A stretch of DNA of 64,000 nucleotides. Source: Paenibacillus mesophilus. Its GTDB lineage: Bacteria; Bacillota; Bacilli; Paenibacillales; NBRC-103111. The notes under the pieces were generated by a model. That model was not told the origin of the DNA, did not search any database, and was given only the letters and a program-made list of their open reading frames with translations. How positions within the stretch are numbered: the stretch's first letter is position 1; every line of letters begins with the position of its first letter. The DNA lies in contig NZ_VCRA01000027.1 in the NCBI RefSeq assembly GCF_005938385.1, forward strand, positions 1 to 64,000, read 5' to 3'. The translations under genes were made by a program, and so were the position numbers. Shown here piece after piece: positions 62,648-64,000 of the stretch.

Positions 62648-63829
62648 ATGAGGTTCACGACGGGGTCGGGGACCCGTGAAGACTGGGCGAAACTGAAAGA
62701 GGAAATCCGCGGGGCGCTGCCCGAGCTCGGCATCGACAAAATCGGCTTCGCGTCGGCCGAGCCGTTCACGGAGCTGAAGCATATACTGGCGCGGCACCGG
62801 GAGAAAGGGCACGAATCCGGCTTCGAAGAGCCGGATCTTGACAAGCGGACGGATCCCGCGCTAAGCCTGGAGCGTCCGCAGTCGCTTATTTCCATTGCGA
62901 TCGCCTATCCTTCCAAGCTGTCCGATCCTCCGAAGTCGGAGCCGGGCGCTTACCGGGGGATTATATCGCGTTCCTCCTGGGGGGAGGACTATCACCGGGT
63001 GCTGCGCAGAAGAATGGCTATGCTGGAAGCGTTCATCGCGGAGCGTGTGCCGGACGCCCGGATGGAGAGCATGGTCGACACGGGCGCGCTCGTCGATAGA
63101 GCGGTGGCCGAACGGGCGGGCATCGGCTGGAGCGGCAAAAACTGTGCCATCATTACCCCGGAATGGGGGTCCTGGGTTTATCTGGGCGAGCTTGTGACGA
63201 ACATTCCTTTCCCGCCCGATAAGCCGATAACCGATCAATGCGGGGATTGTACGATATGCATCGACGCATGTCCGACCGGTGCGCTGGTCGGCCCGGGACA
63301 GTTGAATTCGAGCCGCTGCGTATCGTTCGTCACGCAGACGAAAGGTTTCGTTTCGGACGAAATGATGCGCAAAATCGGCAACCGGCTGTACGGATGCGAT
63401 ACGTGTCAAGTCGTTTGTCCGGTGAATAAAGGGAAAAACTGGACTCACCAGCCCGACCTGCAGCCCGATCCGGACAAAGTGAAGCCGCTCTTGAAGCCGC
63501 TGCTGTCGATGACGAACAAGCAGTTCCGCGAGCAGTACGGGGAGATGGCCGCCTCCTGGCGCGGCAAGAAGCCGATTCAGCGCAACGCGATTATTGCGCT
63601 CGGCAATTTCCGGGACAAGTCGGCCGTCCCGCTGCTCGCGGAGATGCTGCTCGAGGACGAGAGGCCGGAAATTCGCGGCACGGCCGCCTGGGCGCTCGGC
63701 CGCATCGGCGGGCCGGAAGCTATCGCCGCACTCGGCGAAGCGAAGCGGAAAGAAGCTCATCCCGAAGTTATCGAGCGGATAGCAATCGTCGAAGAGGAGC
63801 TCTCTGCACAGGAGAATGGACAAGCGTGA
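62648..63829 (+). CDS. queG: Epoxyqueuosine reductase
   Basis: 393 residues. Two [4Fe-4S] clusters are bound by CGDCTICIDACPTGAL and CDTCQVVCPVN. SRSSWGEDYHRVLRRRMAML and DTGALVDRAVAERAGIGWSG are the QueG cobalamin-domain motifs. The C-terminal part holds HEAT-like repeats (KSAVPLLAEMLLEDERPEIR, WALGRIGGPEAIAALGEA). It reduces epoxyqueuosine to queuosine in tRNA. GAGGTGA precedes ATG 62648. Confidence 0.94.
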   Translation: MRFTTGSGTREDWAKLKEEIRGALPELGIDKIGFASAEPFTELKHILARHREKGHESGFEEPDLDKRTDPALSLERPQSLISIAIAYPSKLSDPPKSEPGAYRGIISRSSWGEDYHRVLRRRMAMLEAFIAERVPDARMESMVDTGALVDRAVAERAGIGWSGKNCAIITPEWGSWVYLGELVTNIPFPPDKPITDQCGDCTICIDACPTGALVGPGQLNSSRCVSFVTQTKGFVSDEMMRKIGNRLYGCDTCQVVCPVNKGKNWTHQPDLQPDPDKVKPLLKPLLSMTNKQFREQYGEMAASWRGKKPIQRNAIIALGNFRDKSAVPLLAEMLLEDERPEIRGTAAWALGRIGGPEAIAALGEAKRKEAHPEVIERIAIVEEELSAQENGQA

Positions 63830-63886
63830 CGGGCAATAATAGAGCGTAATCAACCGGGAATGACTCAAGGCTGGAGGGAAAGTCGC

Positions 63887-64000
63887 ATGAGGTACGTTGG
63901 CATCGAGCAGGTGGAGCCGGGACAATTTTTGGGCAAAACGATTTTTGCCAGCAACGGGACGGTTCTGCTCTCCGAAGGCGTGCAATTGACCGTATACATG
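63887..64000 (+). CDS. N-terminus of a probable HD-GYP-type protein, cut by the window
   Basis: The first 38 codons are seen: MRYVGIEQVEPGQFLGKTIF, then NGTVLLSEGVQLT. This opening is common in single-domain HD-GYP phosphodiesterases of Bacillales. GGAGGG precedes ATG 63887 at a proper distance. The catalytic part lies beyond the end of the window, so the call rests on the N-terminus only. Confidence 0.6.
   Translation, partial: MRYVGIEQVEPGQFLGKTIFASNGTVLLSEGVQLTVYM

Overview
The window looks like the chromosome of a spore-forming, Gram-positive Paenibacillaceae bacterium (Paenibacillus/Cohnella type). Evidence from the sequence: G+C-rich coding DNA with strong AGGAGG-type ribosome binding sites and frequent GTG/TTG starts, S-layer (SLH) domains, a Spo0E-type phosphatase, EcsAB, a bacilliredoxin, a leader terminator of the GlpP-controlled type before glpD, and several AraC regulators paired with family-1 sugar-binding lipoproteins. 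No rRNA, tRNA or CRISPR array was recognised. The species assignment is inference.

Layout. 0-2 kb: frameshifted 3' end of an IS1182-like transposase and a secreted GH18/SLH protein. 2.1-5.9 kb: operon of a two-domain KaiC-like ATPase, a small winged-helix protein and a GAF/LuxR regulator. 6-8.3 kb: BacNav-type ion channel, AbrB/Doc toxin-antitoxin pair and XRE regulator in A+T-richer DNA. 8.7-12.3 kb: HD-GYP protein, Spo0E-like protein, EcsAB. 12.7-14.2 kb: amidohydrolase plus Rieske protein. 14.2-19.7 kb: AraC, two substrate-binding lipoproteins and a Tat-exported beta-helix protein. 20-24.6 kb: flavoprotein, metallophosphoesterase, Lgt-like membrane protein, two small unrecognised genes, bacilliredoxin. 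24.6-31.1 kb: two tandem paralogues of an unrecognised family behind an activator-type promoter with helically phased repeats, facing an operon for an NlpC/P60-like protein, a 1049-residue hybrid kinase and a NarL-type regulator. 31.3-32.7 kb: tnpB-only IS. 33-41.4 kb: LeuA-like synthase, UMP-kinase paralogue behind an attenuator-like leader, nadE, O-antigen-ligase/TPR protein, bioA, acpS. 41.4-43.1 kb: tandem palindromic repeats, cytochrome c lipoprotein, small genes. 43.2-48.3 kb: second AraC/binding-lipoprotein/Tat beta-helix module, bracketed by 133-135 bp direct repeats. 48.3-51.9 kb: MITE-like palindrome, a short-chain dehydrogenase, a third AraC/binding-lipoprotein pair. 52-55.7 kb: glpD and glpK. 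55.8-64 kb: AraC, mutY, sodA, GNAT, ntdP, lepB, rnhA, queG and the start of another gene.

Three themes stand out. (1) The AraC-divergent binding lipoprotein arrangement occurs three times, twice with a Tat-exported right-handed beta-helix protein, and never with ABC permeases or an ATPase. This suggests a surface polysaccharide sensing or processing system. (2) The 24.6-31.1 kb locus joins an elaborate two-component system to a strongly translated operon of duplicated, unrecognised proteins. It is the best candidate here for an undescribed system. (3) The KaiC/winged-helix/GAF-HD-like-LuxR operon looks like a compact ATP-dependent signalling cassette. The window also carries many short palindromic elements of about 75-200 bp between genes.
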